A stretch of DNA of 64,000 nucleotides, from NCBI GenBank assembly GCA_030533445.1, contig CM060068.1, positions 48,328,453-48,392,452 on the forward strand. The letters run 5' to 3'. Source of the DNA: Cyprinodon diabolis (lineage: Eukaryota > Chordata > Actinopteri > Cyprinodontiformes > Cyprinodontidae). Made by a program: the position numbers and the translations under genes. Below the pieces are notes generated by a model. That model was given only the letters and a program-made list of their open reading frames with translations, had not been told where the DNA came from and searched no databases. Below are positions 39,801-49,727 of the stretch, one piece after another (the stretch's first letter is position 1; every line of letters begins with the position of its first letter).

Positions 39801-42800
39801 ACTAATGGGGAGACCGCCTTAGAAAATGTGGACGTCTCTACTGTGACTAATGGGGAGACCACCTTAGAAAATGTGAACGGTCTCTACAGCAATTAAAGGC
39901 AGACCCCCTTAGAAAATGTAGACGGTCTCTACTGTGACTAAAGGCAGACTCCTTAGAAAATGTGGACAGTCTCTACTGTGACTAAAGGCAGACCCCCTTA
40001 GAAAAGGTGGACGTCTCTACTGTGACTAATGGGGAGACCGCCTTAGAAAATGTAGATGGTCTCTACTGTGACTAAAGGCAGACCCCCTTAGAAAATGTGG
40101 ACAGTCTCTACTGTGACTAATGGGGAGACCGCCTTAGAAAATGTAGACGGTCTCTACTGTGACTAAAGGCAGACCCCCTTAGAAAATGTGGACAGTCTCT
40201 ACTGTGACTAAAGGCAGACCCCTTAGAAAATGTAGACTGTCTCTACTGTGACTAAAGACAGACCCCAGTTAGAAAATGTGAACAGTCTCTATTGTGACTA
40301 AAGGCAGACCTCTTTAGAAAATATGGACGAAGCTACTGTGACTAAAGGCAGACGTCCTTAGAAAGTGTGGACGTCTCTACTATGACTAAAGGCAGACCCC
40401 CTTAGAAAATGTGGACAGTCTCTACTGTGACTAAAGGCAGACCCCCTTAGAAAATGTGGACGTCTCTACTGTGACTAATGGGGAGACCGCCTTAGAAAAT
40501 GTGAATGGTCTCTACTGTGACTAAAGGCAGACCCCCTTAGAAAATGTAGACGGTCTCTACTGTGACTAAAGGCAGACCCCCTTAGAAAATATGGACAGTC
40601 TCTACTGTGACTAAAGGCAGACCCCTTAGAAAATGTAGACTGTCTCTACTGTGACTAAAGACAGACCCCAGTTAGAAAATGTGGACGTCTCTACTGTGAC
40701 TAATGGGGAGACCGCCTTAGAAAATGTAGACGGTCTCTACTGTGACTAAAGGCAGACCCCCTTAGAAAATATGGACAGTCTCTACTGTGACTAAAGGCAG
40801 ACCCCTTAGAAAATGTAGACTGTCTCTACTGTGACTAAAGACAGACCCCAGTTAGAAAATGTGGACGTCTCTACTGTGACTAAAGGCAGACCCCCTTAGA
40901 AAATGTGGACATCTCTACTGTGACTAAAGGCAGACCCCTTTAGAAAATGTAGACGGTCTCTACTGTGACTAAAGGCAGACCCCCTTAGAAAATGTAGACG
41001 GTCTCTACTGTGACTAAAGGCAGACCCCCTTAGAAAATGTGGACGTCTCTACTGTGACTAAAGGCAGGCCCCCTTAGAAAATGTGGACGTCTCTACTGTG
41101 ACTAAAGGCAGACCCCCTTAGAAAATGTGGACGTCTCTACTGTGACTAAAGGCAGACCCCTTTAGAAAATGTAGACGGTCTCTACTGTGACTAAAGGCAG
41201 ACCCCCTTAGAAAATGTAGACGTTCTCTACCGTGACTAAAGGCAGACCCCCTTAGAAAATGTGGACGTCTCTACTGTGACTAAAGGCAGACCCCCTTAGA
41301 AAATGTGGACGTCTCTACTGTGACTAAAGGCAGACCCCCTTAGAAAATGTGGAAGTCTCTACTGTGACTAAAGGCAGACCCCTTTAGAAAATGAAGATGG
41401 TCTCTACTGTGACTAAAGGCAGATCCCCTTAGAAAATGTGGACGTCTCTACTGTGACTAAAGACAGACACCCTTAGAAAATGTGGACGTCTCTACTGTGA
41501 CTAATGGGGAGACCGCCTTAGAAAATGTAGACGGTCTCTACTGTGACTAAAGGCAGACCCCTTAGAAAATGTGGACAGTCTCTACTGTGACTAATGGGGA
41601 GACTGCCTTAGAAAATGTGAACGGTCTCTACTGTGACTAAAGGCATACCCCCTCAGAAAATGTGGACATTCTCTACTGTGACTAAAGGCAGACCCCTTAG
41701 AAAATGTGGACATCTCTACTGTGACTAAAGGCAGACCCCTTTAGAAAATGTAGACGGTCTCTACTGTGACTAAAGGCAGACCCCCTTAGAAAATGTAGAC
41801 GGTCTCTACTGTGACTAAAGGCAGACCCCCTTAGAAAATGTGGACGTCTCTACTGTGACTAAAGGCAGACCCCCTTAGAAAATGTGGACGTCTCTACTGT
41901 GACTAATGGGGAGACCGCCTTAGAAAATGTAGACAGTCTCTACTGTGACTAAAGGCAGACCCCCTTAGAAAATGTGGACAGTCTCTACTGTGACTAATGG
42001 GGAGACCGCCTTAGAAAATGTAGACGGTCTCTACTGTGACTAAAGGCAGATCTCCTTAGAAAATGTGGACAGTCTCTACTGTGACTAATGGGGAGACCGC
42101 CTTAGAAAATGTGGACGTCTCTACTGTGACTAATGGGGAGACCACCTTAGAAAATGTGAACGGTCTCTACAGCAATTAAAGGCAGACCCCCTTAGAAAAT
42201 GTAGACGGTCTCTACTGTGACTAAAGGCAGACTCCTTAGAAAATGTGGACAGTCTCTACTGTGACTAAAGGCAGACCCCCTTAGAAAAGGTGGACGTCTC
42301 TACTGTGACTAATGGGGAGACCGCCTTAGAAAATGTAGATGGTCTCTACTGTGACTAAAGGCAGACCCCCTTAGAAAATGTGGACAGTCTCTACTGTGAC
42401 TAATGGGGAGACCGCCTTAGAAAATGTAGACGGTCTCTACTGTGACTAAAGGCAGACCCCCTTAGAAAATGTGGACAGTCTCTACTGTGACTAAAGGCAG
42501 ACCCCTTAGAAAATGTAGACTGTCTCTACTGTGACTAAAGACAGACCCCAGTTAGAAAATGTGAACAGTCTCTATTGTGACTAAAGGCAGACCTCTTTAG
42601 AAAATATGGACGAAGCTACTGTGACTAAAGGCAGACGTCCTTAGAAAGTGTGGACGTCTCTACTATGACTAAAGGCAGACCCCCTTAGAAAATGTGGACA
42701 GTCTCTACTGTGACTAAAGGCAGACCCCCTTAGAAAATGTGGACGTCTCTACTGTGACTAATGGGGAGACCGCCTTAGAAATTGTGAATGGTCTCTACTG

Positions 42801-45100
42801 TGACTAAAGGCAGACCCCCTTAGAAAATGTAGACGGTCTCTACTGTGACTAAAGGCAGACCCCCTTAGAAAATATGGACAGTCTCTACTGTGACTAAAGG
42901 CAGACCCCTTAGAAAATGTAGACTGTCTCTACTGTGACTAAAGACAGACCCCAGTTAGAAAATGTGGACGTCTCTACTGTGACTAAAGGCAGACCCCCTT
43001 AGAAAATGTGGACATCTCTACTGTGACTAAAGGCAGACCCCTTTAGAAAATGTAGACGGTCTCTACTGTGACTAAAGGCAGACCCCCTTAGAAAATGTAG
43101 ACGGTCTCTACTGTGACTAAAGGCAGACCCCCTTAGAAAATGTGGACGTCTCTACTGTGACTAAAGGCAGACCCCCTTAGAAAATGTGGACGTCTCTACT
43201 GTGACTAAAGGCAGACCCCCTTAGAAAATGTGGACGTCTCTACTGTGACTAAAGGCAGACCCCTTTAGAAAATGTAGACGGTCTCTACTGTGACTAAAGG
43301 CAGACCCCCTTAGAAAATGTAGACGTTCTCTACCGTGACTAAAGGCAGACCCCCTTAGAAAATGTGGACGTCTCTACTGTGACTAAAGGCAGACCCCCTT
43401 AGAAAATGTGGACGTCTCTACTGTGACTAAAGGCAGACCCCCTTAGAAAATGTGGAAGTCTCTACTGTGACTAAAGGCAGACCCCTTTAGAAAATGAAGA
43501 TGGTCTCTACTGTGACTAAAGGCAGATCCCCTTAGAAAATGTGGACGTCTCTACTGTGACTAAAGACAGACACCCTTAGAAAATGTGGACGTCTCTACTG
43601 TGACTAATGGGGAGACCGCCTTAGAAAATGTAGACGGTCTCTACTGTGACTAAAGGCAGACCCCTTAGAAAATGTGGACAGTCTCTACTGTGACTAATGG
43701 GGAGACTGCCTTAGAAAATGTGAACGGTCTCTACTGTGACTAAAGGCAGACCCCCTCAGAAAATGTGGACATTCTCTACTGTGACTAAAGGCAGACCCCT
43801 TAGAAAATGTGGACGTCTCTACTGTGACTAATGGGGAGACCGCCTTAGAAAATGTAGACATCTCTACTGTGACTAAAGGCAGACCCCCTTAGAAAATGTG
43901 GAAGTCTCTACTGTGACTAAAGGCAGACGTCCTTAGAAAGTGTGGACGTCTCTACTGTGACTAAAGGCAGACCCCACTTAGAAAATGTTGACAGTCTCTA
44001 TTGTGACTAAAGGCAGACCCCCTTAGAAAATGTGGACAGTCTCTACTGTGACTAAAGACAGACCCCCTTAGAAAATGTGGACGTCTCTACTGTGACTAAT
44101 GGGGAGACTGCCTTAGAAAATGTAGACGGTCTCTACTGTGACTAAAGGCAGACCGCCTTAGAAAATGTGGACGTCTCTACTGTGACTAATGGGGAGACCG
44201 CCTTAGAAAATGTAGACAGTCTCTACTGTGACTAAAGGCAGACCCCCTTAGAAAATGTGGACAGTCTCTACTGTGACTAATGGGGAGACCGCCTTAGAAA
44301 ATGTAGACGGTCTCTACTGTGACTAAAGGCAGATCTCCTTAGAAAATGTGGACAGTCTCTACTGTGACTAATGGGGAGACCGCCTTAGAAAATGTGGACG
44401 TCTCTACTGTGACTAATGGGGAGCCCACCTTAGAAAATGTGAACGGTCTCTACAGCAATTAAAGGCAGACCCCCTTAGAAAATGTAGACGGTCTCTACTG
44501 TGACTAAAGGCAGACTCCTTAGAAAATGTGGACAGTCTCTACTGTGACTAAAGGCAGACCCCCTTAGAAAAGGTGGACGTCTCTACTGTGACTAATGGGG
44601 AGACCGCCTTAGAAAATGTAGATGGTCTCTACTGTGACTAAAGGCAGACCCCCTTAGAAAATGTGGACAGTCTCTACTGTGACTAATGGGGAGACCGCCT
44701 TAGAAAATGTAGACGGTCTCTACTGTGACTAAAGGCAGACCCCCTTAGAAAATGTGGACAGTCTCTACTGTGACTAAAGGCAGACCCCTTAGAAAATGTA
44801 GACTGTCTCTACTGTGACTAAAGACAGACCCCAGTTAGAAAATGTGAACAGTCTCTATTGTGACTAAAGGCAGACCTCTTTAGAAAATATGGACGAAGCT
44901 ACTGTGACTAAAGGCAGACGTCCTTAGAAAGTGTGGACGTCTCTACTATGACTAAAGGCAGACCCCCTTAGAAAATGTGGACAGTCTCTACTGTGACTAA
45001 AGGCAGACCCCCTTAGAAAATGTGGACGTCTCTACTGTGACTAATGGGGAGACCGCCTTAGAATATGTGAATGGTCTCTACTGCAATTAAAGGCAGACCC
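15801..45100. repeat. higher-order repeat core (1,435 / 1,527 / 2,283-bp periods)
   Basis: The rare variant CTACAGCAAT occurs at 17,291, 18,818, 21,101, 22,536, 24,819, 26,254, 27,781, 29,664, 31,099, 32,626, 34,909, 36,922, 38,357, 39,884, 42,167 and 44,450. The spacings are 1,527, 2,283, 1,435, 2,283, 1,435, 1,527, 1,883, 1,435, 1,527, 2,283, 2,013, 1,435, 1,527, 2,283 and 2,283. A second, independent marker, GACGAAGC, gives the same values or their sums (for example 17,733, 19,260, 22,978, 26,696, 28,223, 31,541). Corresponding blocks are almost identical, so the amplification is recent or the array is under strong homogenisation. 1,883 and 2,013 look like 2,283-bp blocks lacking about nine and six monomers. 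Confidence 0.92.
29664..44180. repeat. 7,258-bp super-block in tandem duplicate
   Basis: Two successive stretches, beginning at 29,664 and 36,922, follow the same order of sub-blocks (1,435, 1,527, then 2,283 or a shortened form). A private variant, AAGGCAGG in place of AAGGCAGA, is at 33,803 and 41,061, exactly 7,258 bp apart, matching 29,664 to 36,922 and 32,626 to 39,884. The second copy differs in its last sub-block (2,283 rather than 2,013 bp). Confidence 0.8.
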
Positions 45101-47330
45101 CCTTAGAAAATGTATACGGTCTCTACTGTGACTAAAGGCAGACCCCCTTAGAAAATGTGGACGTCTCTACTGTGACTAATGGGGAGACTGCCTTAGAAAA
45201 TGTAGACGGTCTCTACTGTGACTAAAGGCAGCCCCCTTAGAAAATGTGGACGTCTCTACTGTGACTAATGGGGAGACCGCCTTAGAAAATGTAGACGGTC
45301 TCTACTGTGACTAAAGACAGACCCCAGTTAGAAAATCTGAACAGTCTCTATTGTGACTAAAGGCAGACCTCTTTAGAAAATATGGACGAATCTACTATGA
45401 CTAAAGGCAGACCCCCTTAGAAAATGTGGACAGTCTCTACTGTGACTAAAGGCAGACCCCTTTAGAAAATGTGGACGTCTCTACTGTGACTAATGGGGAG
45501 ACCGCCTTAGAAAATTTGGACAGCCTCTACTGTGACTAAAGGCAGACCCCCTTAGAAAATGTGGACGTCTCTACTGTGACTAAAGACAGACCCCAGTTAG
45601 AAAATGTGAACAGTCTCTATTGTGACTAAAGGCAGACCTCTTTAGAAAATATGGACAAATCTACTGTGACTAAAGGCAGACGTCCTTAGAAAGTGTGGAC
45701 GTCTCTACTGTGACTAAAGGCAGACCCCCTTAGAAAATGTGGACAGTCTCTACTGTGACTAAAGGCAGACTCCTTTAGAAAATGTGAATGGTCTCTACTG
45801 CAATTAAAGGCAGACCCCCTTCGAAAATGTATACGGTCTCTACTGTGACTAAAGGCAGACCCCCTTAGAAAATGTGGACGTCTCTACTGTGACTAATGGG
45901 GAGACCGCCTTAGAAAATGTAGACGGTCTCTACTGTGACTAAAGGCAGACCCCCTTAGAAAATGTGCACAGTCTCTACTGTGACTAAAGGCAGACCCCGT
46001 TAGAAAATGTGGACGTCTCTACTGTGACTAATGGGGAGACCGCCTTAGAAAATGTAGACCGTCTCTACTGTGACTAAAGGCAGACCCCCTTAGAAAATGT
46101 GGACAGTCTCTACTGTGACTAAAGGCAGGCAGACCCCCTTAGAAAATGTGGACGTCTCTACTGTGACTAATGGGGAGACCGCCTTAGAAAATGTAGACGG
46201 TCTCTACTGTGACTAAAGACAGACCCCAGTTAGAAAATGTGAACAGTCTCTGTTGTGAATAAAGGCAGACCTCTTTAGAAAATATGGACGAATCTACTGT
46301 GACTAAAGGCAGACGTCCTTAGAAAGTGTGGACGTCTCTACTGTGACTAAAGGCAGACCCCCTTAGAAAATGTGGACAGTCTCTACTGTGACTAAAGGCA
46401 GACCCCCTTAAAAAATGTGGACGTCTCTACTGTGACTAAAGGCAGACTCCTTTAGAAAATGTGAACGGTCTCTACTGCAATTAAAGGCAGACCCCCTTCG
46501 AAAATGTATATGGTCTCTACTGTGACTAAAGGCAGACCCCCTTAGAAAATGTGGACGTCTCTACTGTGACTAATGGGGAGACCGCCTTAGAAAATGTAGA
46601 CGGTCTCTACTGTGACTAAAGGCAGACCCCCTTAGAAAATGTGGACAGTCTCTACTGTGACTAAAGGCAGACCCCTTTAGAAAATGTGGACGTCTCTACT
46701 GTGACTAAAGGCAGACCCCACTTAGAAAATATGGACAGTCTCTATTGTGACTAAAGGCAGACCCATTTAGAAAATGTGGACAAATCTACTGTGACTAAAG
46801 GCAGATGTCCTTAGAAAGTGTGGACGTCTCTACTGTGACTAAAGGCAGACCCCAGTTAAAAAATGTTGACAGTCTGTATTGTGACTAAAGGCCGACCCCT
46901 TTAGGAAATGTGAATGTCTCTACTGTGAATAAAGGCAGACCCCTTTAGAAAATGTGGACGTCTGTACTGTGACTAAAGGCAAACCCCCTTAGAAAATGTG
47001 AACGTCTCTACTGTGACTAAAGGCAGACCCCTTTAGAAAATGTGAGCGTCTCTACTGTGACTAAAGGCAGACCCCTTTAGAAAATGTGGACGTCTGTACT
47101 GTGACTAAAGGCAGACCCCCTTGGAAAATGTGGACGTCTGTACTGTGACTAAAGGCAAATCCCCTTGGAAAATCTGGACGTCTGTACTGTGACTAAAGGC
47201 AGACCCCCTTAGAAAATGTGGACGTCTCTACTGTGACTAAAGGCAAACCCCCTTGGAAAATGTGGACGTCTCTACTGTGACTAAAGGCAGATCACGGCTG
47301 GGAAATGTGGACGGTCTCTACTTAGACTAG
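45101..47330. repeat. diverged right edge of the array
   Basis: The regular higher-order pattern stops near 45,100. Monomers then carry increasing private substitutions and small indels (a duplicated GGCA at about 46,128, GAAAATCTGGACGTCTG, GGCAAACCCCC). The last unit, ending near 47,330 with CTTAGACTAG, is only loosely like the consensus. Confidence 0.85.
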
Positions 47331-47845
47331 TAGCATTTTCTTCAAACACAGGAGCTGAGGATGGTTGTTCTTTTCTAACGCTGAGATCTCATAGAAACAC
47401 TGTGATGCATAAAAGCCTGGGATTGATTTCCAGGCATGATTGGGACCCACCCCCTTCTGCGCCATTAAGTGGGAGTTCCTTCAGCTGTGTGACTGCTGGG
47501 CCAGCGGACAATCAAATCCATTTTCATATACATTAAATATTACACACAAGTGTAACTTCAGAGCACAGACTATAATTTGAGAGACTCTTCCCTGAAGTCT
47601 TCCCTGGTCCTGCTCACTACTCCTCTCCGTGCTCTTTGGGTTAAACTCCTACATCCAGCTCTGGGGTTTTCTGCTGCTCTACATGTGATGAAAAGGAAAG
47701 AAAACACAAATAACTAACATCTCCAGGTTATGTGGACTGAATGCAGACGTGTTGCTGGTGGGACACATATGCTCTCCTCTGTTAGTGCAGCTAACATTTC
47801 TTATTTGACTGAACAAGTTTAATAAAAACAAAACCTGAAAATGAT
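47331..47845. other. right flank of the satellite; nothing recognised
   Basis: Complex sequence with no gene or repeat that I can identify. Confidence 0.4.
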
Positions 47846-47995
47846 TTGGGGTTTACTATAAGTAAGGAGGAATGGGATAAAATATTATTAGATTGTTGTA
47901 GATTAACAAAGGAGGCCAAAGGGAAACATAGGTGGTACTTAACTCCCTTTAAACCTCAAAAAATGGGGGTTCAACAAATTGTAACTGCTGAAAAT
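47846..47995 (+). pseudogene. L1 LINE ORF2 C-terminal fragment (first piece)
   Basis: The plus strand reads ISKEEWDKILLDCC and shortly after HRWYLTPFKPQKM. The W-x-KI segment followed by HRWYLTP-x-KM is a hallmark of the region downstream of the reverse transcriptase in fish L1/Tx1-type ORF2. The normal linker between them seems partly deleted. Beyond about 47,995 the frame continues but the residues are no longer L1-like. With the pieces at 48,455-48,668 and 49,490-49,727 it marks one decayed L1 insertion in plus orientation. Confidence 0.65.
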
Positions 47996-48454
47996 ATCAG
48001 TCAGCCAAGTTTATACATGCTGTCTGTGAATGCAATAAGATCCCCGTTTTGGGTTAAAGTATTAGATCACACTGGTGCATGGACTCGTATGGCCATACCA
48101 AAGTCATCCAGGTTAGTGTCCTGTCACACCGTGCTGATTTATCCAGCGTCTGCCTGACGTCCCAGAATCTCCTAAAATGCTGAACTTTCTATGGATTTTT
48201 TCTATGTTGGGCGTAGACATAGAGGATTCATAACGAGTCTAGAACTTCTATCCAACGACGGCCTGACCATCAGATAACTGACCTGGAACCGATGGCCAAT
48301 GGATGGCAGACGCTGGCATACATACTCACTGTACGTCGACGTACTTCAGCATGTTTCAGCATGTTTCAGCATACCTATAACTTATGCGACATATGCAAGC
48401 GTTTTTGCCAGATTTTCCATACGTCAGGAATACACTGGCTAAACCTTCAAGGTG
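47996..48454. other. unassigned DNA within the decayed L1
   Basis: This interval separates two L1-derived pieces but does not read as L1 in any frame I checked. It contains a perfect 14-bp palindrome (GTACGTCGACGTAC, 48,331-48,344) and three tandem copies of TTTCAGCATG-like words at 48,347-48,375. It may be a separate insertion or heavily decayed L1. Confidence 0.35.
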
Positions 48455-48668
48455 TGACAGGGGCTCTATGTTTGTTGGGAGATAAATCTGTGGGAGTAAA
48501 GAAATTCGAGTATGTGGTTGTTAAAGTTAAATACAGCTGCACGGGTCATTGTGAGTGTCTGGAAGGACCCTTCTCCTCCTAAGCTCAAAAGATGGACACT
48601 ATTTTGAATACTTTCATATGAAAAAATGTCTATAATAAATAATAATACTTTTAATGAATCCTGGGGGC
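48455..48668 (+). pseudogene. L1 LINE ORF2 C-terminal end, broken by indels and an LTR
   Basis: Across shifting frames the plus strand encodes LLGDKSVGVKKFEY, then LNTAARVIVSVWKDP, SPPKLKRW, YEKMSIINNNTFNESWG. These are the last segments of a fish L1 ORF2. At least two frame changes and one premature stop (near 48,605) show it is dead. The reading frame is cut within a glycine-glutamine pair by the solo LTR that starts at 48,669; it resumes after the LTR at 49,495 with three more codons and a TAA at 49,506-49,508. Confidence 0.75.
48664..48668. repeat. target-site duplication, left (GGGGC)
   Basis: GGGGC precedes the TG of the LTR at 48,669 and is repeated at 49,490-49,494. Removing the LTR and one copy restores the continuity of the L1 frame. 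Confidence 0.9.
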
Positions 48669-49489
48669 TGTTAGGACTCCAGTCTGTGTGGTCTGTGTTT
48701 TTGTGTGTTTGTCTTCCTTCCTCCACCAGGCGGCGCCTGGTGGAGGAAGGAAGACAAACACACCTGCTGATGGTTTCCTTGTTAACGGAGCGTTCTTAAG
48801 CTGCTGACTGCCACTACCTCGACGCCAGAGTGTTTGCCAGTTTTGGGTACTCTAGCCAAGCTGAGATTTGCTGAGTCAAACTGACTTTTTGTCAACCTGA
48901 GTCTTAACATTGTTTTTTTGTCTTTGCCTCTCGGCAGGAAGTCATCCTGCAAACTGGATTTATTTGGACCTTCCCTCCCTGGAAGGATCAACTGAGCTTC
49001 AAACTGAGCTGAGGAAACAAACCGGAGGTTTGGATCCACTTTTCCCCGAGGAAACGTTTGAGCTTCACACTGAGCAAGGGATTCATCTGCAGAACAGTCC
49101 GTTTAAATTGCGCAGGAAATCTGAGTGGCAGTCAGTCTTTCTTCGTTCATCTACAAGCAACCGCATTCTGGGTAACCCTGTCCGTCCTCCTCCGTATGAG
49201 ACAAACACCGGAACACATTCCTCACCTACTGGAGTCTAAGAGCTGCCCTAATCTCTGGAAACGTGAGTCTGCCAATCTTTTCTCCTCTTCAAGTTCGAGA
49301 TTCAATTTTCCCACAGAACCTGAACTAACCACAGTGTCTTCCCCTCACCTTTCAGTCCCGGTTGAGCAGTGTTCAGAGCAACACTGGAATCTCCACAAAA
49401 CTTCTCAATAAACCTGTTAAACTTTTTCCCTTTTCTCTCTGGACTGGTTTATCTGCATGTGGGTCTGAGCTCTTGATAAAATCATGACA
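48669..49489 (+). mobile_element. solo LTR (821 bp), Ty3/Gypsy-like, inserted in L1
   Basis: The element begins TGTTAGGACT and ends ATCATGACA, with an exact 5-bp GGGGC duplication outside. AATAAA lies at 49,407 and is followed by the same GTTAAACTTTT and CTGCATGTGGGT tail found in the solo LTR at 3,352-4,066, so the two belong to one family with different U3 parts. No internal region or partner LTR is present. Open frames inside it (for example at 48,910-49,239 and 49,058-49,411) are fortuitous. It carries a long perfect palindrome near its start. Confidence 0.9.
48703..48763. repeat. perfect 61-bp palindrome (30-bp arms, 1-bp centre) in the LTR
   Basis: The left arm at 48,703-48,732 (GTGTGTTTGTCTTCC... 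to CAGGCG) is the exact reverse complement of 48,734-48,763, with a single G at 48,733 in the middle. Pairing stops at 48,702/48,764. Confidence 0.95.
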
Positions 49490-49727
49490 GGGGCAGATTG
49501 TAGACTAATTATAAATGTGGCTTTGATAAACATTTCTTTGGTTTGCTTCCTTTTTTTCTTATTTTGTATTTTTCTTTTTATGTATATCTTAGATACAGGC
49601 TTTAGTTTTGGTTTTTAAATATGTTATGGGCAATAAAATATGTAAGGTTGTAAGATATATATGAGTACTGCAGTTGAAGCGTTCATGTTAAAGGTTGTAA
49701 AATCAATAAAAACTTGAATTGAAAAAA
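49490..49727 (+). mobile_element. L1 LINE 3-prime end (stop codon, UTR, A-rich tail)
   Basis: After the second GGGGC the L1 frame finishes at TAA (49,506-49,508). The following AT-rich UTR contains GGGCAATAAAATATG and ends with AAAATCAATAAAAACTTG and an A-run near 49,727, as fish L1 3-prime ends do. Confidence 0.6.

Larger units (their letters stand above)
11214..47330. repeat. 36-kb hierarchical minisatellite array, 44-45-bp monomer
   Basis: The array is head-to-tail and unbroken. The basic unit, as seen from 11,214, is 44 bp: AAAGGCAGACCCCCTTAG, then AAAATGTGGACGTCTC, then TACTGTGACT. A second type starts AATGGGGAGACCGCC and usually has GTAGACGGTCTC in the middle (45 bp). Other variants differ at the same few sites (CAGTCTC, CCAGTTAG, GTCCTTAGAAAG, CAATTAAAGG). 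At about 44.6 bp per unit, roughly 800 copies fit. Every copy carries stop triplets and the length is not a multiple of three, so all six frames close at once and the 36 kb has no open frame of note. There are no spacers, embedded transposons or genes. I do not recognise it as a named satellite. Confidence 0.98.

Noticed and set aside
11214..47330. CRISPR-like array
   Set aside because: Units are contiguous variants of one 44-45-bp sequence with no unique spacers, and the context is a fish genome.
48331..48344. 14-bp palindrome GTACGTCGACGTAC as a functional site
   Set aside because: Perfect but short, single-copy and in decayed DNA; no reason to prefer function over chance.
48910..49411. 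Two overlapping frames of 109 and 117 residues
   Set aside because: Both are inside the second solo LTR.
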